Source: Drosophila persimilis
Lineage: Eukaryota > Arthropoda > Insecta > Diptera > Drosophilidae
Length of the DNA: 64,000 nucleotides
Direction of reading: 5' to 3'
Assembly: GCF_003286085.1 (NCBI RefSeq)
Contig: NW_020825327.1
Coordinates: 930,001-994,000 of the forward strand
Part shown: positions 63,784 to 64,000 of the stretch, one piece after another
Layout: each line of letters opens with the position of its first letter
Position numbering within the stretch: the stretch's first letter is position 1
Notes under the pieces: model-generated
The model's database searches: none
What the model was told of the DNA's origin: nothing
The model's input: only the letters and a program-made list of their open reading frames with translations
Made by a program: the position numbers and the translations under genes

Positions 63784-64000
63784 GTAATAATCATCTGCGT
63801 AGCCAATATAATGTGGAGAATGATACAGCCTGTTGGCATATCGGAAAGAAATTGCAGAAAATCGAAATAAATATGTATATACTTTCAGCAACTCTATATC
63901 AGGAGAATGATATTATTCGTGGTAAGACTAATTAACATTAATAGAACATTACTTGTATTATCAAAGAAATTACAAACATTGTTTTTATAATAAAAACGGT
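63784..64000. other. Unassigned end of window
   Basis: AT-rich; a short frame across 63699-63935 overlaps repeat X and has no recognisable features. Confidence 0.3.

Overview
This window is a nest of transposable elements from a fly, almost certainly Drosophila (Sophophora). The evidence is a ~1.1 kb DINE-1/INE-1-type Helitron-like repeat with (GTCY)n microsatellites, present in five long copies plus fragments; an errantivirus-like 17.6/297-lineage retrotransposon with a tRNA-Ser primer site; several BEL/Pao elements; and CR1/Jockey-, LOA- and R1-like LINEs. The density and nesting suggest pericentromeric, dot or Y heterochromatin. I cannot name the species. I see no intact host protein-coding gene, rRNA, tRNA or CRISPR array.

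Layout: 1-1964 is a decayed LINE. 1972-2864 is an LTR-plus-leader fragment of another LTR element, interrupted by a near-complete gypsy-group element (2869-9655; 595-bp LTRs, 4-bp target duplication, gag/pol/env). 9660-13010 is a deleted BEL/Pao element. 13097-13890 is a gypsy-type gag remnant. 14190-19215 is an antisense BEL/Pao element broken up by a DINE-1, a truncated Pdi (protein disulfide isomerase) pseudogene and an antisense solo LTR. 20505 to about 30140 is a second gypsy element, split inside its integrase by a LINE (25128 to about 28300). About 30200-34345 is an R1-like LINE. 35504-39170 holds DINE-1 copies and an unnamed repeat (X). About 39603-45088 is an almost intact LOA-clade LINE inserted into a THAP-domain remnant. 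46056-52903 is a tandem LTR-internal-LTR-internal-LTR array of an internally deleted BEL element. 52927-57929 holds repeat X, a Harbinger-like TIR element containing a DINE-1, a hAT transposase relic, another DINE-1 and a hAT-like MITE. 57938-59285 is an antisense LINE. 59840-60770 may be a relic of a host gene. 62170-63783 holds further repeat copies.

The genes do not form a pathway. They are gag, protease, reverse transcriptase, RNase H, integrase and endonuclease modules of independent elements, mostly dead. The copies that look youngest are the tandem BEL array (units nearly identical), the 17.6-like element (7 LTR differences by eye in 595 bp) and the LOA LINE (one visible frameshift). 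The most informative structures are two small DNA transposons with exact target duplications, the tandem BEL array, the THAP remnant split by the LOA LINE, and the Pdi pseudogene. I did not find a convincing new biological system.
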